From: Meandrina meandrites
Taxonomy: Eukaryota; Cnidaria; Anthozoa; Scleractinia; Meandrinidae
DNA: 64,000 bases
Assembly (NCBI GenBank): GCA_963693305.1
Contig: OY855914.1
Location: 16,104,399 to 16,168,398, forward strand
Direction: 5' to 3'
Under the pieces are notes generated by a model, which saw only the letters and a program-made list of their open reading frames with translations, did not search any database and was not told the origin of the DNA. Within the stretch, counting starts at the first letter, position 1. The number at the start of each line of letters is the position of its first letter. Made by a program: the position numbers and the translations under genes. Shown here in pieces: positions 1 to 11,293 of this stretch.

Positions 1-1464
1 ATGAACATGCAGCTATTTCAACAAGAAATAATGTATTGTTCCCAGATTGCGGAAGGATAAGAATGACAATGAACTTCCCAATTTGCCCTTCTCCTGCTCT
101 TTTTCCGCGCCAGCAAACACGACACACGGAAATGCTTCGTGTCTTTGTTTGCGCTTGCAATTCTCCACCAAGTATCTTAGCTTCTAATTAATACGAGGGA
201 AAACTGGGGAGAGTACCACCCCACGCTATTAACCCCCAGCGCCCCTACCCACGGGCATTTTGTACCCTTCCCAGTTTTCGCTTGCCAAGATGGCGGCCCC
301 TCGAACTTAACGATCGACCTCTATGACTTCACAGAAAAATAGGGGAAGACGAACATTCTAAATCTGAGTCCGATCAGTTCGCGCTGTCGTTCTTTAAATC
401 TAGCTGGAATATCAAATAAGGTCCTAAATTTGCCGATTTGCTACGATCTGTGCCACCAGCTGGGACAATTTATGCAATTTTCGCTGAAGTTGGTCAAAAT
501 CACTGCCTATGTCTTCCCCTGGAAAGAAAAACGTGTTCTATTACAACACGTCCTGTGGGGCACTCCAAAGAAATACTTCAGAACTCACGACTGCAAAGCC
601 GAAGACAACATGAAGTGAAACAAATGTATTTGCATCTCAACTTCACACTTTTTTATTGAAATTAACACTTCTTTACACAAAATCAACGAAATATAGCAAG
701 TAAAAATTATTTTCTAAATTTTTTACATTCCATTGGAATTTTGGCTTTACTTTTAATTTAAGTTATTTTCTGACTATCTGAAAAATGGCGGGCCTAATGA
801 CTTAATATTTCCATTTCGTCACGCGGTGCAGAAATAGGAGACCGCTGCACGCATGCAGTGACAAAAATCAGTGACGTGCATCTGATTGGTTGTTTTCTAA
901 ATACTGCATGACTTTTTGAGAGTAACACTGAATAAGCACAAACTATAACGTTTGTTTTCTTAGACTACTTAACCAAATTTGCTTGATACGACAACTAAAT
1001 AAGTGATTTTTGACAACACAGAAACAAACAATCTTTAAAAAAACCGCTAGTCGCAGCGACACTAGGGAGTTAAAGTAACAACGATTTCGCAGCCGGATCT
1101 CAAGATCTATTCAATTTGCAAAATCTCATTCAGAATTATCCATCCTGAGTTAATGAACAAGTAAATGCATCCTCGAATCCTATTTTAATCTCAGAAAAAT
1201 TCCCTGTTTTAGTTTAAGTTCTCCTCATAAAGCAGAATTGAGTAATTTTCACTATGCTCTTTTGCAAAGGACGCCTAAGAAATGTACCTACCACTCTACG
1301 TATAAACACCAGGGACACAGGGTCCTTGTTTCTCTAAACCTCTCCTTCATTTTACTTGGTAACTTGGTGAAGTTCTCGTTTTCGCTACAGTTGTCGTAAA
1401 GCTGTCAATTAAGGTTTTCTTTAACTCCCCAATGAAATGTTTAGCCGCAGCATTGCGTTAAGTT
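1..1464. other. Left flank, no supported gene
   Basis: No convincing coding region. Two overlapping short frames near 430-659 lack any recognisable domain or splice context. A CAAGATGGCGGC motif at 286-297 resembles a YY1-type promoter element, and the stretch from about 100 to 400 is relatively GC-rich, so a promoter pointing either way is possible but unproven. AATAAA on the minus strand (652-657) could serve the minus-strand gene that ends at 1465, with an approximately 800-base 3' UTR. Confidence 0.4.
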
Positions 1465-2105
1465 CTAATTTGTGCTTGAGACAACGAAAAGGCGCACTGC
1501 TTGTGAAACAACAACTTTAGATGTTCGACCCTTGGCGATCAAAAACACGGTATTCGTTTTTTCTACGTCCTGAGGACTAGTAGCTCTAGCGCGAATGGAG
1601 AGAATTGTGCAGCGCCCCTTGAAAACACGCCTGGACCTGACATTGGGTGTTACGACGTAACCCAACTTGTCTTTAACGACTTTCACGTCAAAGTACTCAC
1701 TGGCGCCAAAGTTACACAATTGAAAATGAACGATCGTGATAGTTCCCAGGGGGAGGGTGTAATCATTGCTAGCGTATTTGCCCCTGAGCACAGCCGTGGT
1801 TGGTTTGATCGTTTGGCGAGAGATTCTCTCAAACGAGTTCCCGCCAAGTGTGGTTCCCTTGAGCTTGAGTTTGAAGGGTTGGCCTGAACGTGGCGTTATA
1901 CTCGCAGTGAAATGGATGTTATCACGTGTCTGCAATGTGACGTCACTGATCCGGGTCCCGTCTGTAGTGATAAGCTCAAGGCAAACGGAACTTGTGTCTA
2001 CCTTCTCAGACCCGGCCACGGTTATAACAAGTTTGTTCAATTTGCCTTTGAGAAATAGAATAGAATGACTGTTAATCTCAGCACAAGGATACGCTTTTTT
2101 GACTA
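1465..2105 (-). CDS. vWA gene, terminal exon 5
   Basis: 641 bases including the stop. The acceptor is acataacag. It encodes about 213 residues of beta-rich, Ig/macroglobulin-like sequence (LPLGTITIVHFQLCNFG). A SINE ends only about 28 bases upstream of the acceptor, so the branch point may lie in or next to transposon-derived DNA. Confidence 0.8.
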
Positions 2106-5100
2106 CTGTTATGTAACATATTACAGTCAAACCCAATGGCGCAGCGGTGAGAGCACTCGCCTTTCACCAATGTAGCCCGGGTTGAACCCTGGACCCGGCG
2201 TCATATACATGTGGGTTGAGTTTGTTGTTGGTTCTCGTCCCTGCTCCGAGGGTTTTTCTCCGGGTTCTCCGGTTTTCCTCCCTCCAAAAAACACTTTCAA
2301 ATTGCAATTGGATTGGAAATACACGGCCCCACGCGCTTCTAGCTTTAAATACTACTTTTCATAGTAAATAAACTTTTTTCGAGTGTTCTTCTCAAAAATA
2401 ACAACACACAAGATTAAAGTGCCCCTGTGATCAAATTTTTGAGTTTCATTTTTTTACATTTTCGTGTCCTATTAGACTTTCTTACTCACCTTGCCAAATT
2501 TCAATCCATTATGAACATCAGAAGTCATTTTGTTTTAACATTTAATTCAAAGAATTTACGGCCGCCATTAATCAATCTTGTTCCAAGCCTTGGTTGCAAA
2601 TGAGAGAAAGTGACGTCAAAGGCTCAAAAATACCTCACGGGTTGAAATGAGAATAACAATAAGTGTTCAAAATCACGCGAAAAGGAACAAAAACTTTGGA
2701 CGTGTTCTTCGTGCAATTTTCTATGCTGATTGTTATTAAAATTTCAACCCGTGGGGTATGTTTGAGCCTTTGACGTCACTTTCTCTCATTTGCAACCAAA
2801 CCTTGGAACAGGGTTTTGTAACGGCGGCCGTAAATTTTCGGAATTAAATGTTAAAATAAAATGACTTCTGATGTTCGTAATGGATTGAAATTTGGCAAGA
2901 TGAATAAGGACGTCTAGTTGTACACGAACATGTAAAAAAATACAAATCGAAAATTTGATCACAGGGGCACTTTAAGCCTGATAATATGATGTCCAACTTG
3001 GACTCTCTGGATGATAAATTTGCCCGCATAAACATGTCATGTTTTGCCGGTTAGAGTGATTTTATTTAACCCGGGAAACAACACCTAATAATCAGTGTGT
3101 AATAGTCAAAAGTAAACAAACGAAAACAATAGAATTAGTGTCTAATAGTATCTGAAAGTTTAGTTATTATTTCACGGGTTAATAAAACCACTCTAAAGGT
3201 GTATTAAAGCAAACTTAAAACAACAAAGTGGAGTCTGTGCTATATTCATAAAAAAATCTTAACTAAGGGTTATAGTTGTAAATATATTCTTAACGTATTT
3301 GCTTTGCAAGATAAAACTATTTAGCACCTTACAACGTACCGATTACAGGATTAGAAATAGGTACATCAACTGTTTCTCTCCTGCGTCCTCGCAAAGGAAT
3401 TATAAAATATTGCTCGAAGTCAACGTTTGTCTCACTGCTGGACTTGACGTAAAATTCGTGACCACCATTGGTGCCTGAAACGGCCAGGGTCCAGGCCCCA
3501 TCTTTAGGGTTGTCGATCTGATAAACGGAAATCTGTGACAGACTAAGCTTTCCAGACGTTATTTCGATGTTGTCGGGATCCGTTAACGTGATTCCATGCC
3601 CTGCAAAATCGTCAGGATTACAAATGTTTAGTTTGATACATTTCCTCTTGATTGAATACATTTCACTTTTCACTGATTGTCATTTGCCACTTAATCATAA
3701 GGTATACCATTGGCAGTCAAATATTTGGGAATAGTTTGAAAAACTAATTTGCCGACACCTAAACCTATAAAGCACTAAGAATTGTGTACTTTTGGAAATG
3801 CGAAGTAGTATTCACAGGCTTACGAAATAAGGTGAAAATAAGGCGTAGAGAAAATGGTCCTTTCCTCGCTCGCTAGACTTGCCCCAAGTGGCTCGTTTTT
3901 TATCTTTGGGTCAATATGTTTGCTTGAATAAGACCGCTTTGAAATTACGCGCGACAGACCGCAGTTACTTGAGTAAAATCGCTTTGAAATCGCGCGCGAG
4001 AGACCGCGCTGAATTTGGCCCGTGTGTAGCGCACAAAATCGAGGGATGGCTCGGAACGAGCGACTTGTGTCACTTGCAGGAAATCAATTCTAGCTGACGT
4101 TTTTTGCCGCGAAAAATTCCATCATTTCGCGGGCACTGAATTGGTTTCTTTTATCGTATTGGCGTCAGTTTCGTGTGCCGTGTGCAATTTTGCGCGCGCC
4201 GTGGCGTGTGTTAAAACTGCGATGTTATCCGCTTTGAGAAAACTTATTCTCTCACCCGAGCTCATAAGTTAGAGCTGCATTCATGGAATACGTATCGACG
4301 TCGGCCTTAAAATAGGTGTATCGAGAACCTTTTCCTATTTTTTTATCTGGACTAAAGTGACAAGTCTGCTGAAGTAGCAAACCGGCAAAAAAGAAATCGC
4401 GTCTCGCAAGCAGAGCGCGCACGCTCAGTTCGCTCAGTTACTTTGATTGACAGCCATAAAAATTAGTTGGATGGTGTCACCGGTGGAAAAATCCACCGGT
4501 GACGCCATATTTCAGAATTGGCGCGCTGCAGGTGAGACAAGTCGCTTGTTCCGCGATTCGCCGCCATTTTGTTTTTCAAGACCGCACGCGTCCACTGTAT
4601 CTGTATCTAGCGGTCTCCTGCGCATCAAACGAGCGACTTGGAGCAAGTCTACTCGCTCGCTTACTCGCATTACTTACTCAGTCTCAATCAGTTCAATCAG
4701 TGACAAAGTTGGCAGTGAAAATACCAATTGTCATTGCTTTGGTTAATTATTGTTTAACTCGTTCCAGTTCCTCGATTTAAAAGTTTTTAAAAGTTTATAA
4801 ATTTTTCGAATGCCATAACCGTTTCTTCTGAAGATGTGTGCTGTAGCATGTGAAACGGCAAGTAAATTCAAAGGGTTTGTTTCAACCGTGCATAGTCCGT
4901 GTGTCATCTTTGTTGCCGCTGTGTACATTTTGTTTCTAACGAAGGCAAACCTTATAAAACTTCAGAGGCATCATTGGCGACATCAGAGATAAGACGGGTT
5001 AATTGATGAAGGTATGGAGCCTTGTCCAAATGCATGCCAAGGAATGAAGCTTAACAGTATCAATGACAAAATGGCCGACTAAAGGTTTTAGAATATTTAT

Positions 5101-8100
5101 TTCTTTTTTCCAGAGAGGTGGAAGACGCAATACTAAAAGTACTGCGGGGCTCACAGGAAACCAGCCTCCCCCTCGACAGGAAACTCAACCTGTGTCCAAC
5201 AAGACACCCAATCTCCACCTAATTAGAAACACAAACAACGAGTAACAGGATACTTATCAAAAGAGGCATGACTGACAGGGGTAAGGAAGTACCAACCTTC
5301 TGTATTTTGTCGTGTGGTGCTGACTGTTACAATCATTTTCTCAATAGACTCATCCACTGGAATTCTATATCGACTATCTCCAGCACCTCCAGCACTTCGT
5401 TTCTTTCTTCCCGACATGTTTGAGCCGATACTAATGACATTTGTGCCCTCCAGGACTCCTCCCGTCAAGTCGTTCAGCTTCTCCAATTCCCAGTGATCTT
5501 TTAGCACAATGGCCTGGCCAGACGTCAGCTCTGCGAGCTCTTTGAAAGCTGGATGAAGATTTCTTGGATCATTGCCTGAGTATCCTTGAGAGCGGCAAAA
5601 CCCTAAAGGGATGATTACGGAAAAGGATAAAAGCTTAATAACGTTTATTTGTGATAATGCTTTCTTCATAGCTTTTATTTGGGCCGTCACGCAACGTGTC
5701 TACTCAGCGTGACTAGAGATTAGCGTTGTGTTGCGATGCAAATGACAGCTGTATGGAAAGAAGATGTAACACGTAAAGTATGACTATTTTTAGTTTTGGT
5801 TGTTTCGACAAAAATCATCAAGTTATGGTGTTGAAGGTGCGGGACACATTAACGCTAACATTAAGCCACCACACATATCCCAGTAGCTTACTTTATAGTG
5901 AGGGTGGGGGAGGGGGAAGAGCTGGGGGAGGGGGGGGGGGGGTGACAGGAGTGACACAAGAGGACGGGAGCCCGGGAGAAAAGCGGCAGGAAGAGGAGGA
6001 AGAGAGGATGAGAAGCGGGACTCCCAAGGTGGCGGGAAAAGGGCCAAACTGAGAAAAAATTCACAACATTTCGCAATGTTTTGCAATAATCTGGGCAGAG
6101 GTGGGGTCCACTACAGAAAGCGCGGAAACAGGGATTAAAGGGTAGGGGGAGCCGAAGGTTCAAACCCCAATGCCCCCCCCCCCCCCCCCCCTCCCACTTT
6201 GCAAAGTTTGCAATTGTCTTTTTTTTGTGTTGAAAATAATACGAGATACTGTTAACCAACTTTCGTTACACGCCTTACCTGTTGTGAAGAAGTTAATAGT
6301 TACACCGTATTCCTCAGGGCTAGCCAAATGCTTTACTTCCTCGATGAACTCATCTGTAGCATCTTTTGGGCCTGCGTCTGTGAAAACATACATGGGAGAC
6401 CCCCACTGGGGATCCTGATAGAGCGCTTCCAGCATGCCCGTAAATGCATACTCGGGACAGTCCCCTCCACCGTGGGGCATAAGATCGTTTATTGCTTGCA
6501 CAAACTCTCCGGCCTCTATTTCGTCTTTAAAGATCACCGGTGATTCAACTGTGTTGAAAGAGAAAGAAGTTAGTTTACTAGCGATAAGTGACCTTCTCTT
6601 GCCTCGTAAGGCAATCTTTCCTCCAAAGATTGCGTGACGAGCCAACAGAACGAAGGAGGCTAACTATCTTCTTGTCTAAGGCGTTCTTGGTTCTGAATTT
6701 AAATTTTACCGTGAATAGACCAAGAAAAAAAAAACACAACAGAAGAACTGTACGACAGCGGACCGCCGAGGGAACAAGAGAACATCGGAGGATCGAAGAT
6801 CGAAATGCACCAATCACAGCTGTTGAAAACCAACCAATCACAGCGCAGCAGCGTGCCTTATTCCCTTATATGTTTACGCATAGCCAGTCGACCTTATCGC
6901 CTGATGAGGACTAGCAGTGTGCAGTCGAAACGTCGCGATCTCCATCACACGTGACTACTTCGTCAGACAAACGAAAAATACTTTATTATAAGAAATATAC
7001 GATATGTCCTTTCGAATAACAGCTCCCTTCAGGTAAGAACATTTACAATAATCGCCGTCCTCGTCAGTCAGTCAAACAGTCAGTCAGTCAGTCAGCCAAA
7101 AACAAGAAAACAAACGAACTAAACCAAGCAAAACGAGAGCACTCAGGAAGTCCGTGTTCAGTGTACTTGATGTGATAAAGACAACATTACCGGCACGACT
7201 TCCAGCAAGCAATATTTGAAATAATCGCCGGGATAATCACCCACACCCCTCGAATTAAATATAAAAATATTTCTGGCACGACTTCCAGCTGGGGTTGGGG
7301 GGGGGGGGGGGGGGTGGGGGGGTGGAGGCAATAAATAAGTGAAGCAACGGGTACCCGAGAAGACAGTCAGTCTTCCGAAATGTTACGTTACTTTCAATTT
7401 GAATTTGACACTATATATCACCTTTTTTTCAGTTATTTCGTTATGAGTATGACCGTTCAAGAAAGACAAATTTGCATTCAAAGTAGTGCCGCGCCGAAGC
7501 TGTCTTAAAAAGGGGCGTTATCATGAGAAACGCATGAAGAAAGTTTTGATGTAAAAAAAGTGTTTTTTTTAACAGAACGTCGGGTAGACCTTTTCAAATA
7601 TTTCTGCTATATGTTTTTCTGAAAAATCATCAAAATCAATGAACGATCTCCTCTCCGTTCAGCAATTCATCATGCTCAAGGCGTATACTGCGTGTTATCG
7701 TTAATGCATTGTTATAATTTAACACCGTTATGACCAAAAGCTGCAATAAAATTCAGACATTTTTTGACATACCTGGATAAGGGTCATTGAATGGTGATAA
7801 AATGTACTCCACAGGGGCATCGCGATCATAGTTGATTATGTCTATCGCAATGTTTTTTGTCGCCTCAATTTCATTCCCCATGCTTCCGGTGTCATCAATG
7901 ACAAACATCAGTGAAACATCGCCTTGAACGGCCATGAAGCTATCAAATGTCGAGCTACCAACTTGTTGACGAAGGCCCTGAAGAAATTTACCACCTTCGT
8001 TTTGCGTTGTTCTCCTTCTGCGACCCGGAGGCGATGACTTGGTACTCAGTAAATACATAATCTGTCCCAAGACCTCACGCGCATATTTATAGCTTTTACT

Positions 8101-8616
8101 TCTGATCGCTCGCACTAAAAGCCCTTTCAGCTTAGTCAAGGTAGCGTCGCTGTACCGGACTCCTGAGGCTCTTGCATTTGCCACGGCTCGTTCGATATCG
8201 TTTATAGCTTCTAAAAATTTGTTAGATGGCGAGGTGCGCGGTCTGTAGGTCTTGCGTTTCTTCTGGTATGTGATCACTGTTTGTGTTACTGGTTTCTGAG
8301 TCGCTCTTGGCCTCACTGGCATTATCGTTGCAGGAATGGGACGTCCGATACCTGGTAAAATATCAGGTATTTTCCCGAATTTCTTGACTTTGTGAATCGA
8401 GGGCTTAAGTTTTGTATTCGTGGGATTGACAATTGTCTTCGTGCTCTTCTTTGGCGTAAGAATTTCCACAGTTCGCTCGGAGCCACGCGAGAAACCCATC
8501 AGTGTGTTCCGGGTGAACTGCATCGACGAGAACAGAAGGTTGCCGGTTGACGTTTCAACAAAAATCGACAAAAGTAAGGCAGTCGCAGCTAGGAATAAAA
8601 CAACTCGTTTCTCCAT
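1465..8616 (-). CDS. Secreted von Willebrand A domain protein (hemicentin/VWA7-like), five exons
   Basis: I join five exons (8616-7773, 6548-6279, 5602-5297, 3600-3340, 2105-1465). Every junction has GT donors and AG acceptors and all introns are phase 1. The sum is 2322 bases, giving 773 residues plus stop. Residues 1 to about 24 are a hydrophobic signal peptide. A basic, proline-rich linker follows, with a GRRRRTT furin-like site near residue 205. The vWA domain starts near residue 233 with a MIDAS motif of the form DDTGS (241-245) and runs through exons 2 and 3. After it comes a second dibasic site (GRKKRSAGG), then beta-rich segments like those C-terminal to vWA in hemicentin and VWA7. 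The family acts in extracellular matrix or as secreted adhesion protein; the exact role here is inferred. I chose the ATG at 8616 because the signal peptide begins there; an upstream in-frame extension is not signal-like. A decayed copy of exon 1 lies at 55093-55258. Confidence 0.85.
2133..2365 (+). mobile_element. tRNA-derived SINE in intron 4 of the vWA gene
   Basis: The head has a pol III A box (TGGCGCAGCGGTGAGAGC near 2137) and a B box (GGGTTGAACCC, 2179-2189). The body has the phrase GGGTTGAGTTTGTTG and a pyrimidine-rich centre. A related body without the tRNA head recurs at 59815-59965. Confidence 0.7.
2414..2975. mobile_element. TTAA-flanked foldback MITE
   Basis: Terminal inverted repeats AGTGCCCCTGTGATCAAATT face each other across about 550 bases, and most of the arms are complementary. 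The element is bounded by TTAA on both sides, the target preference of piggyBac-type transposases. It lies in intron 4 of the vWA gene. Confidence 0.75.
3340..3600 (-). CDS. vWA gene, exon 4
   Basis: 261 bases, acceptor ttttgcag, donor TCG|gtacgt, phase 1 in and out. It encodes a beta-rich segment (GAWTLAVSGTNGGHEFYVKS) like the post-vWA region of hemicentins. Confidence 0.8.
4474..4503. repeat. Short perfect hairpin
   Basis: GTCACCGGTGGA and its complement are separated by a few A residues. It sits in intron 3 of the vWA gene. Confidence 0.5.
4823..4865 (+). ncRNA. Degenerate hammerhead-like motif
   Basis: CTGAAGA (4828-4834) fits the CUGANGA core. It is followed by an imperfect stem-loop, GAAA (4852-4855) and CGGC, and the flanks TTCTT and AAGTAA can pair partly. 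The cleavage-site triplet is GGC instead of NUH, so I expect no activity. It is probably a relic of a Penelope-like or related retroelement. Confidence 0.3.
5297..5602 (-). CDS. vWA gene, exon 3
   Basis: 306 bases, acceptor ctttag, donor AAG|gttggt, phase 1 in and out. It encodes the last part of the vWA domain (FKELAELTSGQAIVL) and the dibasic site GRKKRSAGG, a possible furin cleavage position. The donor is non-optimal but is the only one keeping phase. Confidence 0.75.
5925..6191. repeat. Poly-G and poly-C tracts in intron 2 of the vWA gene
   Basis: A G tract at about 5927-5942 and a C tract of about 19 bases at about 6174-6192 lie 240 bases apart, separated by purine-rich DNA. Short spurious frames cross them. 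Confidence 0.6.
6279..6548 (-). CDS. vWA gene, exon 2
   Basis: 270 bases, phase 1 in and out, acceptor cacag and donor CAG|gtaagg. It encodes the central vWA fold, including PHGGGDCPEYAF and the strand MYVFTDAGPKD, the usual positions of later MIDAS residues. Confidence 0.85.
6896..6939 (+). ncRNA. Hammerhead ribozyme (Penelope-associated type)
   Basis: Stem I pairs ATCGC (6896-6900) with GCGAT (6935-6939). The core CTGATGA is 6901-6907. Stem II pairs G6908 with C6926, then ACT (6910-6912) with AGT (6923-6925) and GC with GC around an AGTGT loop, with small bulges. GAAA is 6927-6930 and the site GTC is 6932-6934. Stem III is only AC/GU with no loop, which is known for hammerheads in Penelope-like elements and some satellites that act as dimers. 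Predicted cleavage follows C6934. It lies antisense in intron 1 of the vWA gene. Confidence 0.6.
7064..7097. repeat. (CAGT)n microsatellite
   Basis: Interrupted tandem copies of CAGT in intron 1 of the vWA gene. Confidence 0.7.
7294..7323. repeat. Poly-G tract
   Basis: More than 25 bases that are nearly all G, in intron 1 of the vWA gene. Quadruplex formation is possible. Confidence 0.6.
7773..8616 (-). CDS. vWA gene, exon 1
   Basis: Start codon at 8616-8614. It encodes residues 1-281 plus one base: signal peptide, basic linker, helical segment, and the first strand and MIDAS motif of the vWA domain. The donor is CAG|gtatgt on the minus strand. Confidence 0.85.
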
Positions 8617-9201
8617 AATGTCGCAGTTCAGTTGTGCGCTACGTCTGCAGTCACCTTCCTTTTTGAGCAATACTTTGGAACCGGAATTTCTCGAATGTTC
8701 AGGATTCAGCGCTATTGGTCGCTAAAACGGAAGTATAAACGCCATTCAGCACGTTTCATATTCATGCGTGACAGTTCCTTCGCTCCTATTAGGAAACGAA
8801 AGGGGAGAGGGCAGGTCATGGCACGGGGGAGCGGCAAAATACAACAAGAGGCCTATTTGCTATCAAGATGGAACTAATGCCAACTGCTGAAAAGATGTTG
8901 GTTTTTATTTTTGGACGCACGCAACAGAGTTTAACAGCGCTTACATTCTTTCCCCTTAGTGACCACTTCTGGCAATTACAAATTGAAAATTGTATCATCA
9001 AAAAAATAATTAAGAAAACGTGAGATTAATTTACTGATGGGAAGTTTTAGCCTACGTGGGGGTAGGAGGGGGGGGGACCCCTTATAGTGGACATGGACAA
9101 ACGGTTATGATGACTGAAGTGGTACTTTCTAAGGCTAGGAGAAGGGAAGGAATTTCATGACTTGAAGGTACGAAAGGGTCAGGAAAACTGCCATTATTTA
9201 G
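8617..9201. other. Upstream region of the vWA gene
   Basis: No coding region seen. It should hold the promoter of the minus-strand vWA gene, but no TATA and CCAAT arrangement in the right order is visible. Confidence 0.4.
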
Positions 9202-9373
9202 CAATTATTGGATGAGGTTTTTGTGATATCCGGAATAATATAAAACGATCGAATCAAGGTCGAGGTAAGTGTGTGTTATCAGCCGAAGCTGAAGGCTGAG
9301 GCTGATAAGAACTGAAAACACTTACCGAGACCTTGATTATTCCGCATATCACAAAAACCGAGTCTAATAATTG
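9202..9373. repeat. Imperfect foldback repeat
   Basis: Left arm (CAATTATTGGATGAGGTTTT, then TCAAGGTCGAGGTAAGTGT) and right arm (ACACTTACCGAGACCTTGA, then AAAACCGAGTCTAATAATTG) are complementary, with the GAAGCTGAAGGCTGAGGC region as loop. Confidence 0.65.
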
Positions 9374-9660
9374 TTTTATTATAGATTGTTTTTTTAAAAA
9401 AAAGCAACGACACACGCACTGTTGAAGAAGCCAATCGACGAGAAATGTTTTTACTTCGCTCTGATCGAGATGCTACTCGCAACCCGCGAACTTGAGTCTC
9501 CTGGAAATTATGCATTGCGCGCGCAACATACAGATTATTCACTCGGTGCTGCTAGCAGATTAGTGAATAATCTGTAGGCTGCGCTGATTCCCAGAATTAA
9601 CTGCAGGCTCTTAGCCAATGATAATAATTATCAATATACGCGGCAAAATAAGAAACTGCC

Positions 9661-10077
9661 TTAAGGCGGGGTTCTACCTGAAGTTGAGTGAAATTTTAAG
9701 AGGTTTAGAGAAGGGATAGAGGAAAGAAAATTATTTTTGAAACACCACCAGACAGTTGACCCCAACGCAAGAGCATCCCAGGTTGTCAGGGGACTGTTTG
9801 GGTGTCCATCTACTAATTTTTAACTTCAAATTCCAATTTTAAAATCACATTAAATCTTTAATATTTCTTATTTCTCCAAATTTTACTATTCCTTTGAGAA
9901 AAACTATCTCTTCCCAAACATCCCCAAAAATCCCCCAAAAATTTACAAAACACCGCTAAACATAGCTTTGTGGGATGAGCGGAGGGTTTTGGGAATGCTT
10001 GAAATGGGAGCGAGATATTCGCATTAAACCCAAGTTAAGCGATGTGAAAACGGGTTTCAGGTGAACCCCCGCCTTAA
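9661..10077. mobile_element. TTAA-flanked MITE
   Basis: Ends are TTAAGGCGGGGTTCTACCTG and the complement of TTAAGGCGGGGGTTCACCTG. TTAA lies at 9661-9664 and 10074-10077. The interior is AT-rich and noncoding. Confidence 0.7.
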
Positions 10078-11119
10078 AGAAACACGCGTGACCACGAGTG
10101 GCGGGCGATTTTCAATTTGACGGGCTGCAAACGCATTTACGGGCCTGTTTCTGATTGGTTTACGGTTCATTGACAAGAACTACAAGGCTGACACTACGTG
10201 GAAATGAAAAAAAAAAAAATTAAAGGGGCAACAACATGAGAGTTGTATTTTATGTTTTTTTAAATGTATTTTTATTTTTGGCTGATTAGAGCTGTCGCCA
10301 GCTCCTACGTACACCGGACGCATTTTCGTTCGCGGTCCTTTGCCTTCAGTTGTACTCACGGCTCATTATCCAATGCTACGTTTATTGACGTGGGAAAACT
10401 GTTCAGGTGCGAACAGCTTGAACAGCGTATAGACCGAATAATGTTCGAAAAGAAAAATCAGTCTATTTGTTATAAATGGGACAAAATGCAGCTAAAAAAT
10501 CAGTTCACTTGAATTTGTGTTTCTCGGGTCGTGCTAAATTAACTGAAACATTGCGAGAATTTTACGCCGAGGCTCGATTAGAAAATGCAAGTTCGTAAAT
10601 TTTTATTATCCATTTATTTTCAGAGACATAGCAGCTCTTTTTAACTACACTTATACAGTACATTGGCCTCAGTGTAGCATAGCACAAAATTTTCAACGCC
10701 AAGTACTTGTATTATTGATTAATATACAATCTTCGTTCACTGTCCAAAATCCACGCACGCAATTGGTTAAAATCGAGCACGTGTTTTTACTTTACCTGAC
10801 GTCAGCAAACTCGGACAGTGCGTTATTGGCAATAACGCATAAAAATCGTGCATTATTGACAATGGCTGACTTTTTTGTGAACGTTTTCAGCTTATGAACA
10901 ATTTCGTGAAAGATTTTAAGCCTCATTTATATTTAATTATGTAAAGCTTTTTGTGATTTCGATATTCTTAAACTACGCCAGTATTAATTTTGTACTACTT
11001 TAATAGATACAACCGAATTCTTATTTATTAAAATTCTTGATCAACTGCGGTTCGCGAAATTGTGTATTGCGTGCAGTGTACTCAGATTGTATATTAAAAG
11101 GGTTAGAGGCTGTTAGTTC
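10078..11119. other. AT-rich intergenic stretch
   Basis: Short frames only, none with a recognisable domain or codon bias. I see no RNA gene here. Confidence 0.4.
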
Positions 11120-11264
11120 GTGTTTTGTCTACAAATACACGCACTTGCTGACCGCACAATGAACTCGAAATTTTCAATACTGCACTCGGCTACGCCTCGT
11201 GCAGTATTGAAAATTTCTCGTTCATTGTGCGGCCAGCGCGTGCGTGTATTTGTAAACAAAACAC
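11120..11264. repeat. Foldback repeat, about 145 bases
   Basis: GTGTTTTGTCTACAAATACA at the left matches the complement of the right end. The inner arms AATTTTCAATACTGCAC and GTGCAGTATTGAAAATT pair exactly around a GC-rich loop. Confidence 0.7.
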
Positions 11265-11293
11265 TCACAACAACACATAAACATGTAACGCCC

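Noticed and set aside
430..659. Two overlapping short frames as a gene
   Set aside because: No domain, no splice signals in register, and both frames are equally open.
8714..8740. CCAAT and TATA-like sequences as the vWA promoter
   Set aside because: On the minus strand the TATA-like motif lies farther upstream than CCAAT, the wrong order, and both are too far from the start to judge.
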